Under the pieces are notes generated by a model. It saw only the letters and a program-made list of their open reading frames with translations, did no database searches and had not been told where the DNA came from. 64,000 nucleotides of DNA from G963678255 sp963678255 (GTDB lineage Bacteria > Cloacimonadota > Cloacimonadia > Cloacimonadales > WRIO01): positions 372,001 to 436,000 of the forward strand of contig OY782778.1 in assembly GCA_963678255.2 (NCBI GenBank), written 5' to 3'. Of the stretch, positions 9,539 to 18,786 are shown one piece after another. How positions within the stretch are numbered: position 1 is the stretch's first letter; every line of letters begins with the position of its first letter. The position numbers were made by a program, and so were the translations under genes.

Positions 9539-10560
9539 TTTATGCTCTTTAATTCTTTTTCCAAGACTTCTAATTCTTTCAAATCTTCTTCGTCTGCTTG
9601 ATTGGCTTCCTGGGTTTTTCTGTTTTTATCAAATTCATCATAGATCAGGCGAACCTTTTCTTCCATCATTTGATGAGAAATCAAACCAGGACTTGATAAA
9701 ACAGGTTTTTCATTAAATTCGAGAATTTTATCTACATTATCACGCCAGAAATTCATGGTAATATCTTTTCTGCTCTTTACCCGTAGTTCAGCACTTTCTA
9801 AAAAGATGACCACAAGCCGATTGAGTGTATCTATTTCATCTTGATTCAAATAGTTTTTTGCAATGTAGATATCATGTTTTCGAACAATATTCCCCTCCCA
9901 AGATGTTAACGCCATGTTTGGTTGATTTGCATCAGCACGGCTGATAATGAGTTCAGCGGCAGTTTTCCCTGTTACAGCAAAAAGCAGTTTATTTTGAGTT
10001 TCAGCAAAAAACATTTGAGTTGCTTTATCTGATTTATCATAATCACTGCTAAGAGAAAACAGATCACGAACTTTTTGATAGAATCTTTTTTCCGAAGCTC
10101 GTATTTCTCTGATTCGCTCAAGAAGTTCATCAAAATAATCAGGACGTCCATTTGGATTTTTTAATCTTTCATCGTCCATTACAAAACCTTTAATCATATA
10201 TTCTTTTAGGTTTTGATTTGCCCATACTCTAAATTGAGTTCCTCGTTTACTTCTTACACGAAAACCAATGGCTAAAATCATTTCCAAAGAGTAAAAAGCT
10301 ACATTATACTCTTTCCCATCAGAGGCAGTTGTAAAGAAATTCTTTACAACTGAATGTTCTTGTAACTCATTCTCAGAGAAAATATTAGATATGTGTTGAC
10401 CTATGTTTTGCTTTGAGGTGTCAAAAAGTTCAGCAATCTGACTTTGATTCATCCAAACATTACCATCTTTTGCAAAGAGGGCTACTTTTGCTTTACCATC
10501 TACAGTATTATAAATGATCATTTCTTGACTTTGTTCTGTGATTTTCTCCATATTAATCAA
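9535..10560 (-). CDS. rhuM: RhuM family protein within the hsd operon
   Basis: 341 residues. The sequence from MIIYNTVDGKAKVALFAKDG through VWMNQSQIAELFDTSKQNI to FYSLEMILAIGFRVRSKRGT is the signature of RhuM/YdaP-like proteins, with an N-terminal KilA-N/BRO-like DNA-binding look and a Fic/DOC-related C-terminal part (LTSWEGNIVRKHDI). Its biochemical role is not established. It overlaps hsdM and hsdS by four bases each, so it is translationally coupled to both, and family members often occupy this position in type I loci. A start three codons downstream (MEKITEQ) is equally possible. Confidence 0.85.
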   Translation of the reverse strand: MINMEKITEQSQEMIIYNTVDGKAKVALFAKDGNVWMNQSQIAELFDTSKQNIGQHISNIFSENELQEHSVVKNFFTTASDGKEYNVAFYSLEMILAIGFRVRSKRGTQFRVWANQNLKEYMIKGFVMDDERLKNPNGRPDYFDELLERIREIRASEKRFYQKVRDLFSLSSDYDKSDKATQMFFAETQNKLLFAVTGKTAAELIISRADANQPNMALTSWEGNIVRKHDIYIAKNYLNQDEIDTLNRLVVIFLESAELRVKSRKDITMNFWRDNVDKILEFNEKPVLSSPGLISHQMMEEKVRLIYDEFDKNRKTQEANQADEEDLKELEVLEKELKSIK

Positions 10561-12356
10561 TCCTCAAGAATAGTTTTTTCAGTAGAAAAGGTCTTCTCTT
10601 CCAGTGCCAGTATATCAGCTTTTATCTCAGCTAAAGATCTCAAGGGCTTAAATTCATAAAAATATTTGGTAAAATTGATTTCGTAACCAATTTTTGTTTT
10701 GCTATGGTCAATCCAGGCTTCATGTAGATGAGGTTTTACTTCTGCATCAAAATATTCTTCGATTGTCTGCTGAACAAGTTTTCCATGAGTATCCTTTTTT
10801 AAGAAAGGAATGTTTTCATAATCTCGTAAAGAAGTATCAGGCTTTTGCAGTCCTTTGCTTTTTACAATCTTTCCATTTTCTTTTAATGGTTGTTCAACGG
10901 TGATTCTCCAATAACCAAAAAACTCGTTCGGATAGATTTTAACAAATTCATTTTCTTCAAAATTGCCATAGAGTTGAGTTATAAAACCAATGCCTTTTGT
11001 ATTACCGTTTTCTGCTAATTTCTTGCGTTTATTGCCTAAACTTCTATCCATTTTTTGCCAAAAGCGATTGAATTCTAGTTTACCTGCTTTGAGCAATTCA
11101 TCATCTTTATTCCCTGTAGCGTTAATAAGCTGGATTTTCCCTTTTCTTTCAACGCTTTTTTGATTGGAAATAATCCAAATGTAAGTACTGATACCAGTAT
11201 TATAAAATAATTGATCCGGAAGGGCAATGACGGCTTCCAGCCAATCATTTTCTATGATCCACCTTCTAATATTACTTTCTCCGCTATCAGCAGATCCCGT
11301 GAATAAGGGCGATCCATTAAAAACAACACCAATACGCGTCCTGCTTGTTTTCATTTTGGAAATCATGTGTTGCAAGAAAAGTAAAGCACCATCGTTGATA
11401 CGGGGTAAGCCTGCTCCAAATCTTCCATTCATACCTTTGCTTTCCGCTTCAGTTTTAATAATTTTTTCTGCTTTTTTCCAGTCCACCCCAAAAGGTGGGT
11501 TTGAGAGCATATAATCAAACTTTTCTTCTTCTAGTCCGTCTATTGTAAAAGTGTTTCCAAATTTTATATTACTTGGGTTTTGCCCCTTGATAAGCATATC
11601 AGATTTGCAAATCGCATAAGATTCAGGATTGATTTCTTGCCCAAATACTTTAAGATCTGCTTTAGGGTTTAGTTCTTTGACAAATTCTTCGCCAGCAGAA
11701 AGCATCCCGCCAGTACCGCAGGCAGGGTCATAAAGTGTTTTAACTATACCTTCTTGAGTAAGAATGTCTTTATCTTCAATAAAGAGTACATTTACCATCA
11801 AGCGAATGACTTCTCTTGGCGTGAAATGCTCCCCGGCAGTTTCGTTGGACTGTTCAGCAAAACGCCTAATAAGGTCTTCAAATACATAACCCATATCCAT
11901 GGAATCCATGTCTTTGAGATCAATTTCTTGAAAGGCTTTTACTACGCGAAACAGAATATCTGTTTTGGGATTATCCATTCTTTCAATCTGGTCATCAAAA
12001 TTGAAATATTCAATAATTTCTCTTGCACTACCAGAGAACCCATTGATGTAGTTTCTAAGATTAACAGAAACATGATTAGGGTCGGCAATCAATTGATCAA
12101 AATTATACTGACTTCTGTTGTGAAAGTTGAATCCTGCAATTTTGTTAAGAGAGATATCTTTGGCACTTTCTTTTAGTGAATTCACTTTTGGCAGATAATT
12201 CAATACTTTTTGTTTGGTTTGTGCGAGTACACAATCCAATCGCCTGAGTACGGTCATAGGTAATATAACTTTCCCATAGTCCGACTGTTTGTAATCACCT
12301 CTAAGCAGATCAGCAACTCTCCAAATCAAGTCAGCTTTTTCTTTAAAATTTTTCAT
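10557..12356 (-). CDS. hsdM: Type I restriction-modification methyltransferase subunit M
   Basis: 599 residues. The N6-adenine methyltransferase has AdoMet motif I DPACGTGG (210-217) and catalytic motif IV NPPF (286-289), preceded by the helical HsdM N-domain and the EHFTPREVIRLMV segment typical of the family. With HsdS it methylates the target adenines and forms the core of the restriction complex. It is the first gene of the operon. Upstream lies only repeat DNA, so the promoter must sit within about 60-90 bases of the start; no strong consensus is seen there. Confidence 0.96.
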   Translation of the reverse strand: MKNFKEKADLIWRVADLLRGDYKQSDYGKVILPMTVLRRLDCVLAQTKQKVLNYLPKVNSLKESAKDISLNKIAGFNFHNRSQYNFDQLIADPNHVSVNLRNYINGFSGSAREIIEYFNFDDQIERMDNPKTDILFRVVKAFQEIDLKDMDSMDMGYVFEDLIRRFAEQSNETAGEHFTPREVIRLMVNVLFIEDKDILTQEGIVKTLYDPACGTGGMLSAGEEFVKELNPKADLKVFGQEINPESYAICKSDMLIKGQNPSNIKFGNTFTIDGLEEEKFDYMLSNPPFGVDWKKAEKIIKTEAESKGMNGRFGAGLPRINDGALLFLQHMISKMKTSRTRIGVVFNGSPLFTGSADSGESNIRRWIIENDWLEAVIALPDQLFYNTGISTYIWIISNQKSVERKGKIQLINATGNKDDELLKAGKLEFNRFWQKMDRSLGNKRKKLAENGNTKGIGFITQLYGNFEENEFVKIYPNEFFGYWRITVEQPLKENGKIVKSKGLQKPDTSLRDYENIPFLKKDTHGKLVQQTIEEYFDAEVKPHLHEAWIDHSKTKIGYEINFTKYFYEFKPLRSLAEIKADILALEEKTFSTEKTILED

Positions 12357-12443
12357 TTATGAGATATCCCTTTTTTGTAGTGACACGATTAATACTGTCT
12401 ATTTGATTCATCGTGTCAAATTTGATTTTAAGACAGGGTATTT

Positions 12444-13211
12444 GAGACGTAGCATGCAACGTCTCAACAGGATATTATCAAAAAGAACAAAAACAGAAAG
12501 AAATGTCAAGAAAATTCCATGAAACCGAATTTGGCAACACAGGCAAATCAGAGATTTGCAGATAAGAGCTCATATCAGGCTGTTGCCTGTTTGGTTAAAA
12601 TGAAACACCTTGTTTTGAGATTGTCTTTTTAAAAATGATAACTGTTTGAGAAGATAATGGTAGTGCTGACGCACTACAGATAATGGCAAATCAGAGATTT
12701 GCAGATAATAGATAAAAGATAAAATTTAAGCTTCATCGTTGGAGAATTGCTTTAGTATGGCAAATGTTGAATAAGGTCTTTTCATTTCTTCGAAATGATA
12801 GTGTTCATTTCTTTTGTCTTGATACAAAATAAACAGAACCAAAGAAAAAATCAAGCCCTGGGAAAAAACTTGCTATCTCCAGTCACTCTCAGGGACTCCG
12901 CCATAGCTTGCCAATGGGTAAGTTAATTTATGAAGTAAACCATTGTCTTCAATCAGAATGGCTGTTCGTTCCCCTTCGAGTTTCCCTACGACTTTACGCC
13001 ATTTTTTCATGGGCATTGTCTCATTGATACCTGGATAGTTACTGGCAACACTGGAGTGTTGCAGATAATGGCAAATCAGAGATTTGCAGATAAGAGATAA
13101 AAGATAAGCTTCATGGTTGGTGAATTGTTACATCTTTCCTTTTTCATACAAAAACCAATTGCCATGGACACACATTGAGGTAATCCAGGATATAACGGCG
13201 GCTAATCGAGT
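12444..13211. repeat. Mosaic of short hairpin modules upstream of the CRISPR array
   Basis: No gene is seen here. The block contains a variant palindrome GAGACGT-N8-ACGTCTC (12444-12465), the GCAAATC-AGA-GATTTGC hairpin (about 12544, 12686, 13071), the inner part of a 206-bp unit (about 12565-12650), GTAGTGC-TGAC-GCACTAC (12660-12677), the ~180-bp repeat copy 2 (12845-13024) and GCAACAC-TGGA-GTGTTGC (13045-13062). Modules are joined by GATAATGG or GATAAGAGATAA linkers. Confidence 0.85.
12845..13024. repeat. Interspersed ~180-bp repeat, copy 2 (minus-strand ORF 12873-13016)
   Basis: Matches copy 1 with a few substitutions, including AATTTATGAAG for AAATTATGAGG, which changes PHNLTYP to LHKLTYP in the 47-codon minus-strand frame without breaking it. 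Confidence 0.85.
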
Positions 13212-13391
13212 GTCGCAACCCCTGCAGCGCTAACAGGTCAATTCTACACTTCTACAAACTGATTTCGAACAACCTTTCTCTGACCGTCGCAACCCCTGCA
13301 GCGCTAACAGGTCAATTCTACATTTTATAATCCACCCTCCAAGGGATTGGGATTTGTCGCAACCCCTGCAGCGCTAACAGGTCAATTCTAC
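13212..13391 (-). CRISPR. Short CRISPR array: 3 repeats, 2 spacers
   Basis: Three identical 36-nt repeats at 13212-13247, 13286-13321 and 13356-13391 are separated by unrelated spacers of 38 bp (13248-13285) and 34 bp (13322-13355). In the inferred transcript direction (minus) the repeat starts GTAGAATTGACC and ends GGGGTTGCGAC, with AGCGCT in the middle. Leader and promoter lie at 13392-13561. No cas gene or tracrRNA is recognised here, so the type is unknown; 36-nt repeats with 34-38-nt spacers occur in several classes. Confidence 0.8.
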
Positions 13392-13561
13392 CGACTCCCT
13401 TTTTTACCCGCTCTGGGAGCGGGGTTGAAGGGTGCTTTTCACGAACCTCTAAAAAAGGAGCAAAATTTACCCCTTTTTTTGAGTTTTTTCAATAGGTTTG
13501 CGCAAAACTGATTTTCACACTATCATGGTACAAAAGTATATGATATTTTATTACCTGTCAA
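13392..13561 (-). promoter_or_regulatory. CRISPR leader with promoter, right copy
   Basis: On the minus strand TTGACA (13561-13556) and TACTTT (13538-13533) are spaced by 17 bases. About 140 bases of AT-rich leader follow, containing a CCCGCTC/GAGCGGG hairpin just before the first repeat. The region at 2531-2700 is a near copy. Confidence 0.6.
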
Positions 13562-13701
13562 GCAGATTATTTGTTGCTAGGATCTTCCGAAAAATTCAAA
13601 TCGATGGTGAATTGTTACATCTTGCCAATGGGTAAGTTAAATTATGAGGTAAACCATTGTCTTATTTACGTTCAAATAAAAAGGTGTTGTGTGCAATTGA
13701 A

Positions 13702-13723
13702 GAGACGCAAAGCATTACGTCTC
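13702..13723 (-). repeat. GTAG-type REP palindrome, one mismatch
   Basis: GAGACGCAA-AGCA-TTACGTCTC; on the minus strand it is preceded by GTAG. One arm carries a G to A change. Confidence 0.65.
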
Positions 13724-13979
13724 TACGAGATATTATCAAAAACAAAAACAGAAAGAAATGTTCATTTCTTTTTTTTGAAAGGAAGAAACCCCTATCGGTA
13801 ATCTTGATTTTCATCAATTTTCTCTGATATCTTTATATCTTATCCTATAGATGGAATGCCATTTAATCTTCTGTCACTGTCAGGGGCTCCGCCATAGCTT
13901 GCCAATGGGTAAGTTAAATTATGAGGTAAACCATTGTCTTATTTATGTTAAATTAAACAGGGGTTGTCTGCAATTGATA

Positions 13980-14001
13980 GAGACGCAAAGCATTGCGTCT
14001 C
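13980..14001 (-). repeat. GTAG-type REP palindrome
   Basis: GAGACGCAA-AGCA-TTGCGTCTC followed by TACGAGATATTATCAAAA, the same downstream linker as at 2841, 13702 and 25739; on the minus strand GTAG precedes it. Confidence 0.7.
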
Positions 14002-14062
14002 TACGAGATATTATCAAAAAGAGCAAAAACTGAACGACAAAATGATGGTAACATAATAGGGG

Positions 14063-14091
14063 AAAAGGCAATTGTTTAAAAATTGCCTTTT
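14063..14091. terminator. Terminator-like hairpin after the binding-protein gene
   Basis: AAAAGGCAATT pairs with AATTGCCTTTT 17 bases downstream of the stop of the minus-strand gene at 14108; the A/T edges could act in both directions. Confidence 0.6.
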
Positions 14092-14107
14092 AAGATAAAA
14101 TTAAGAT

Positions 14108-14905
14108 TTATTCAGATAGGTATTTTTCAATAATAATTTTAAATTCTTTTTCGCGAATTTCTTTAATAGCATTCCAGAATTTTTCAGCAAATACAGGATC
14201 TTTTTGAGCTAACTGATTTGAAAGCATAAAGTAATAGGCTTTTGAAATGATTGGAGGATTTACTTTTTCAATTTTACTATTGAATTCAGAAGTTTTTGAA
14301 AGAAAATGATCACCAGTTGTTTCCAGAGCAGCTACCAAAGAAACTCTATTAGCAATAAGTTTTTTAAAGCCTAAATTGGTAGAAGCTGATTCTTCCACAT
14401 TATAGCCTTTTTTCTTTAAATCATCCACAATTGAATAACCTCTTGGAGCATCAATAGATGCTGTGAAATTTTTTAATGTTGTTCCATCCCAATTTACTTG
14501 AGAATTTTTCAGCTTATAAAAAGAATAGGTTACCGAAGCAAACCTTCTTGTTTCGTCAATTTTGCCATCTTTTTTAGGAAAAGCGCCAAACGCATCCCTT
14601 TCTGGTTTATAACTAGCTGTAAACACACCATCAACAACACCTGTTTTTAAGTCAATCTCCAAAATTCTTTTCCAAGGTCCCCTTTTAATGTTAATCTTAA
14701 CATTCAATTTTTTTTCAACCAACCTTAATACTTCAATAGCAACACCAGGTTTATCAGGATTAATCTTTTCAGATGACCCTAAAACATTTGGAAAATCTTC
14801 CTGATCTTCACATGCAAAAGTTAATTCTTTTACTTGACCCTGTAAATCCACTGCAATCATAAAAAACAAGATCAGTACAGACATAGTAATTAAATTGAAT
14901 TTCAT
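14108..14905 (-). CDS. Periplasmic substrate-binding protein-like (SBP_bac_3 type)
   Basis: 265 residues from the ATG at 14905, chosen because GGAGGT stands five bases upstream; a longer frame to 14950 lacks such a site. Residues 1-23 form a signal peptide (LITMSVLILFFMIAVDLQGQ). The mature part has the family-3 solute-binding pattern: ELTFACEDQEDFPN, a long VEKKLNV segment, VVDGVFTASYKPERDAF and KLIANRVSLVAALE. Such proteins bind amino acids or similar solutes. No permease or ATPase gene is adjacent and repeats lie on both sides, so it is an orphan and its ligand and transporter are unknown. Confidence 0.8.
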   Translation of the reverse strand: MKFNLITMSVLILFFMIAVDLQGQVKELTFACEDQEDFPNVLGSSEKINPDKPGVAIEVLRLVEKKLNVKINIKRGPWKRILEIDLKTGVVDGVFTASYKPERDAFGAFPKKDGKIDETRRFASVTYSFYKLKNSQVNWDGTTLKNFTASIDAPRGYSIVDDLKKKGYNVEESASTNLGFKKLIANRVSLVAALETTGDHFLSKTSEFNSKIEKVNPPIISKAYYFMLSNQLAQKDPVFAEKFWNAIKEIREKEFKIIIEKYLSE

Positions 14906-15338
14906 ACTTACCTCCATACATAAATGTAACACTACTCTGGAGGATGTCAAGACTTAATACGACAAAATTAGCATATTCTAAAATTTTTTTGTATAAATGA
15001 CTCAAGAGGTATATGAGAGTTAATGTTTTGATTAGGGTATGGCAAATCAGAGATTTGCAGATAGGAGCTCATATCAGGCTGTCGCCTGTTTGGTAAAAAT
15101 GAAACACCTTGTTTTGAGATTGTCCTTTTCAAAAATTGACATCTATTGGAGAAGATAATGGTAGTGCTGACGCACTACAGATAATGGCAAATCGGAGATT
15201 TGCAGATAAAAGATAAGAGATAATCATCATCGTTGGAGGATATCTTTAGGATGGCAAATATTGTATAAGGTCTTTTCATTTCTTCGAAATGATAGTGTTC
15301 ATTTCTTTTGTCTTGATACAAAATAAACAGAACCAAAG

Positions 15339-15519
15339 AAAAAATCAAGCCCTAGGAAAAAACTTGCTATCTCCAGTCACTCTCAGGGACTCCGCCATAG
15401 CTTGCCAATGGGTAAGTTAAATTATGAGGTAAACCATTGTCTTCAATCAGAATGGCTGTTCGTTCCCCTTCGAGTTTCCCTACGACTTTACGCCATTTTT
15501 TCATGGGCATTGTCTCATT
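15339..15519. repeat. Interspersed ~180-bp repeat, copy 3 (minus-strand ORF 15367-15510)
   Basis: Essentially identical to copy 1 including the 47-codon minus-strand frame, and again directly followed by the start of a 206-bp unit (GATACCTGG at 15520). Confidence 0.85.
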
Positions 15520-15756
15520 GATACCTGGATATTTAATATATTTTATGGATTGATTAATTAATTAAAATAGACAAATACACAAGATATTTCATAGGAGCTC
15601 ATATCAGGCTGTTGCCTGTTTGGTAAAAATGAAACACCTTGTTTTGAGATTGTCTTTTTAAAAAATTGACATCTATTGGAGATTATATGTTTATTACTTT
15701 TTAAATGGTAATCTTCATTTCTTTCTCTTGAAAGAAAGAAACGGAAGCAAAGAAAG

Positions 15757-15932
15757 TTCAAGCCCTAGGAAAAAACTTGCTATCTCCAGTCACTCTCAGG
15801 GACTCCGCCATAGCTTGCCAATGGGTAAGTTAAATTATGAGGTAAACCATTGTCTTCAATCAGAATGGCTGTTCGTTCCCCTTCGAGTTTCCCTACGACT
15901 TTACGCCATTTTTTCATGGGCATTGTCTCATT
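15757..15932. repeat. Interspersed ~180-bp repeat, copy 4 (minus-strand ORF 15780-15923)
   Basis: Same sequence and frame as copy 3, only about 420 bp away, and followed by GATACCTGG at 15933. Its left edge is AAGTTCAAGCCC instead of AAATCAAGCCC. Confidence 0.85.
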
Positions 15933-16663
15933 GATACCTGGATATTTAATATATTTTATGGATTAATTAATTAAAATAGACAAATACACAAGGTGTTTCA
16001 TAGGAGCTCATATCAGGCTGTTGCCTGTTTGGTAAAAATGAAACACCTAGTTTTGAGATTGTCCTTTTAAAAAATTGACATCTATTGGAGAAGATAATGG
16101 TAGTGCTGACGCACTACAGATAATGGCAAATCGGAGATTTGCAGATAAAAGATAAGAGATAATCATCATCGTTGGAGGATATCTTTAGGATGGCAAATAT
16201 TGTATAAGGTCTTTTCATTTCTTTGAAATGATGATGATGAGTTATTAGCTCTGGATTTAATGTGTCGCTCCGATGGAGCTATATGTTGTTGGTTGGATAT
16301 GTTCCGATGATTAAAATCATCGGCTACCAATATTTCGTTCCTTTGGAACGATTGAAAGCATTGAGGTTTTAATATTTCGAGTCCGAGCCGAACTCGCTCC
16401 ATAACACGCCATTTTTTCATGGGCGTTTGTACCATTTATACATTTTAATCCGGGAGAGAGATAGTTGGAACTCAGATTTAGGAGATGATCTGATGATATT
16501 ATTTCTTAATTAGCAAAGATTTATTGTTGGATGTTTCAAGAATACATCGATATGGAGCCTATAGCCCCACTTTTCTCGTCTATGGGTACGAGAGTGTTTA
16601 AAGTGAGCTTACATATTTTGCACAGTCTTTTTACAATATTTTCATTACTTATTCATATTTCTC

Positions 16664-16693
16664 TTGACAAATGTTTTTTTTTGATCATACTAT
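16664..16693 (+). promoter_or_regulatory. Promoter of the glycosyltransferase-like gene
   Basis: TTGACA at 16664-16669 and TACTAT at 16688-16693, spacing 18, followed by the AAGGAAG ribosome binding site and the ATG at 16722. Confidence 0.55.
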
Positions 16694-16721
16694 TTAAATA
16701 AATGAGAGTGAAAGGAAGACT

Positions 16722-17636
16722 ATGCGACATCAGGTAATTTTTTCTACGTTTTTATCTGTCGGAGAAGATGAGAAGTATTTATATACTTTTGTAAATAGCA
16801 TCAGACAAAGAGCAGGCAAATTTTCAGATAATCCAATATTAATTGCAGTAGATTCTGATAAACTAAGTTTAATTTCCACCCAAATTACGCAATTTTTAGA
16901 AATCAATAAAGTAGAGTTATTGCCAGTTGTTTTGAATCATAGTTATTCGCACATTCCTTTTTTTGAAAAAACCATATCAGCAGGTCAGACAGAATCTCAT
17001 GTAAGATTGATAACGGATAAATTAATCTGGATGGATATAGACTCAATAATTCTTAGATTTGATGAGTTGTTATTGGCGGATAAGCCAATATTGTGCCGTC
17101 CAGTTGATATCCAAAATGTAGGGGATCTTTATGGTACTCCGACTAATGATTTTTGGGAATATATTTATCAATATTGTTGTGTAACTGATGATCAAATATT
17201 CAACTTGAAGACTACAATTGATCAGGTGAACATTAAAGCATATTTTAATGCAGGGATGTTAATCGTTAAACCTGTAAATAGGATCTTGACCATGTGGTGC
17301 AAGAATTTTAAAAAGATAGCTCCAGACATTACCTCATTTGATTTTTTTAAAAAAGAGAAAATTTATTCTTTTTTCTTACATCAAGCAGTGTTAGCAGGGA
17401 CCATACTAAGCAGTTTAACTCGTCATGAAATTGGGATTTTACCCCATTATATAAATTATCCTCTTCATTATCATGATCGTTATCCACAAGAAAAGCAGAT
17501 CAAAGAAATAGATGAGCTCGTATCTTTTCGTTTGGATTCATATTTAGACAATCATGATTTTACAGAACTGAAAGGAAGTGAAGAGATAATGATATTTTTG
17601 AAGAGAACATTACAAATATTAAATCGAGTTGAATAA
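16722..17636 (+). CDS. Putative glycosyltransferase-like protein (GT-A-type motifs)
   Basis: 304 residues, no signal peptide or membrane segment. The layout IFSTFLSVGEDEKYLYTF, NPILIAVDSD, then LIWMDIDSIILRFDE (a DxD-type metal/nucleotide-sugar motif, about residues 105-110) and YFNAGMLIVKPVN (about 180-192) resembles the nucleotide-sugar domain of retaining family-8-like transferases. A substrate cannot be assigned. It stands alone between repeats and the convergent efflux operon, with its own promoter and RBS. It could instead be a hypothetical family that merely keeps the GT-A fold. Confidence 0.55.
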   Translation: MRHQVIFSTFLSVGEDEKYLYTFVNSIRQRAGKFSDNPILIAVDSDKLSLISTQITQFLEINKVELLPVVLNHSYSHIPFFEKTISAGQTESHVRLITDKLIWMDIDSIILRFDELLLADKPILCRPVDIQNVGDLYGTPTNDFWEYIYQYCCVTDDQIFNLKTTIDQVNIKAYFNAGMLIVKPVNRILTMWCKNFKKIAPDITSFDFFKKEKIYSFFLHQAVLAGTILSSLTRHEIGILPHYINYPLHYHDRYPQEKQIKEIDELVSFRLDSYLDNHDFTELKGSEEIMIFLKRTLQILNRVE

Positions 17637-17640
17637 GAAA

Positions 17641-17658
17641 ATCCCCTTTACAGGGGAT
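17641..17658. terminator. Short hairpin between convergent genes
   Basis: ATCCCCT and AGGGGAT form a 7-bp stem with a TTAC loop between the ends of the plus-strand gene and the minus-strand efflux operon. It lacks a good T run, so terminator function is uncertain. Confidence 0.4.
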
Positions 17659-17689
17659 ATAAGAAAGAATGATAAATTATCAGAGATAA

Positions 17690-18784
17690 TTAACTTACTC
17701 TTTTCTTGAATGCCAGCATACTAAAAGTGAAAATCAGAATTCCATAAATCGTCATGGGAATAATCTCTTTCATCATATAAGGAAAAGTGTTTGCTTTTTG
17801 AAAAACTTCTCTCATAATGCTGACAAAATATCTTAACGGATTTAAATAAGTTAATATTTTAATCGCTTGAGGCATATTATCAATAGAGATAAATAGACCA
17901 CTCAAAAGAACCATGAAAAGCATAAGAAACCAGGAGAAGAACATAGCTTGTTGTTGTGTGGAGGAGATAATCGATACAGCTACGCCTAGCCCAAGAGTTG
18001 TGAATAAATAAATGCTGGTTAATAAGAATAAATAGAGATAAGAACCAGCAATTCTAATATTAAAGACAAGCTGTCCAAACATAAGAGAAATGAAAAACAG
18101 GATTAAAGAAAGTATTAAGAAGGGGATCAGTTTTCCTAATAGTAACTGATATTTTTGAATAGGGGTTACCATTAGTTGTTCTAAAGTTCCAATTTCTTTT
18201 TCTTTGACCAAAGCCATCGAGGAGAGCATCATGGAAATGATGGTCACCAAGACGGCAACGATGCCGGGAACCATGTATTGATAGGTGTTCAAATCCATAT
18301 TATACCACATTCTTTCCTGAACCTGTAAGGGTTTGTTAAGAAGGTTAATTTTTTCAGAATAATCAGTTATAATTTTAGAAATATATCCAGCAGCAATCCC
18401 GGCAGAGTTTCCATCAACTGCGTCAAAAACAAGAAGAACATCTGGATTACTATGATTTACGATTGCTTTACCAAATCCTTTAGGAATGACAAGCCCAGAA
18501 TTGATTTTCCATTTCTTAATATCGGAGTAAATATCAGCTTGGTTCAGGGTATAACCGACAATGTTAAAACGATCTGAATTATTAAATTTTGCAACTAATT
18601 GTTTCGAATAGGTTGAATTATCCAAATCAGCAATTTTTATTTTTAAATGTTTCACATCATTTGTTATGGCAAAACCCAGAATCAATGTTTGAATGATAGG
18701 AATGATTAAAATGAGTCTCAGCATGTTTTTATCTCTAAATATCTGGATAAATTCTTTTTTAATAACACTTAAGATAGCATTCAT
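17690..18784 (-). CDS. ABC-2 type efflux permease (YbhR-like)
   Basis: 364 residues: one N-terminal membrane helix (LRLILIIPIIQTLILGFAI), a large extracytoplasmic domain (about 45-175) and five C-terminal helices. The MALVKEKEIGTLEQLMVTPI motif is diagnostic of ABC-2 drug exporters. It is the last gene of the operon, two bases after the second permease. The two permeases presumably form the heterodimeric channel driven by the two ATPases upstream. Order and composition resemble E. coli ybhG-F-S-R; the exported compound is unknown. Confidence 0.9.
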   Translation of the reverse strand: MNAILSVIKKEFIQIFRDKNMLRLILIIPIIQTLILGFAITNDVKHLKIKIADLDNSTYSKQLVAKFNNSDRFNIVGYTLNQADIYSDIKKWKINSGLVIPKGFGKAIVNHSNPDVLLVFDAVDGNSAGIAAGYISKIITDYSEKINLLNKPLQVQERMWYNMDLNTYQYMVPGIVAVLVTIISMMLSSMALVKEKEIGTLEQLMVTPIQKYQLLLGKLIPFLILSLILFFISLMFGQLVFNIRIAGSYLYLFLLTSIYLFTTLGLGVAVSIISSTQQQAMFFSWFLMLFMVLLSGLFISIDNMPQAIKILTYLNPLRYFVSIMREVFQKANTFPYMMKEIIPMTIYGILIFTFSMLAFKKRVS

Positions 18785-18786
18785 TT

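Larger units (their letters stand above)
13083..13935. repeat. Right copy of the direct repeat flanking the type I R-M region
   Basis: Partner of 2316-3060 in the same orientation. Outer flanks (TTCATGGTTGGTGAATTG and the CRISPR leader) match, while the CRISPR content between them differs: three repeats and two spacers here, one broken repeat at the left copy. Confidence 0.85.
14906..16660. repeat. Repeat mosaic between the binding protein and the glycosyltransferase-like gene
   Basis: No gene is seen. It holds GCAAATC hairpins (about 15044, 15188, 16127), GTAGTGC-TGAC-GCACTAC (15161-15178 and 16100-16117), partial 206-bp units (from about 15066, 15520 and 15933), two ~180-bp repeats, and at about 16260-16400 another palindrome set: GCTCCGATGGAGC, CCGATGATT/AATCATCGG and CGTTCCTTTGGAACG. 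About 16435-16660 has no recognisable feature. Confidence 0.8.

Noticed and set aside
15728..15934. 68-codon plus-strand frame through repeat copy 4
   Set aside because: It runs across repeat junctions and is antisense to the 47-codon frame; there is no start signal.
16166..16435. 89-codon minus-strand frame
   Set aside because: It consists of three known-style palindromes (GCTCCGATGGAGC, CGTTCCTTTGGAACG and the CGATGATT pair), so it is non-coding repeat.
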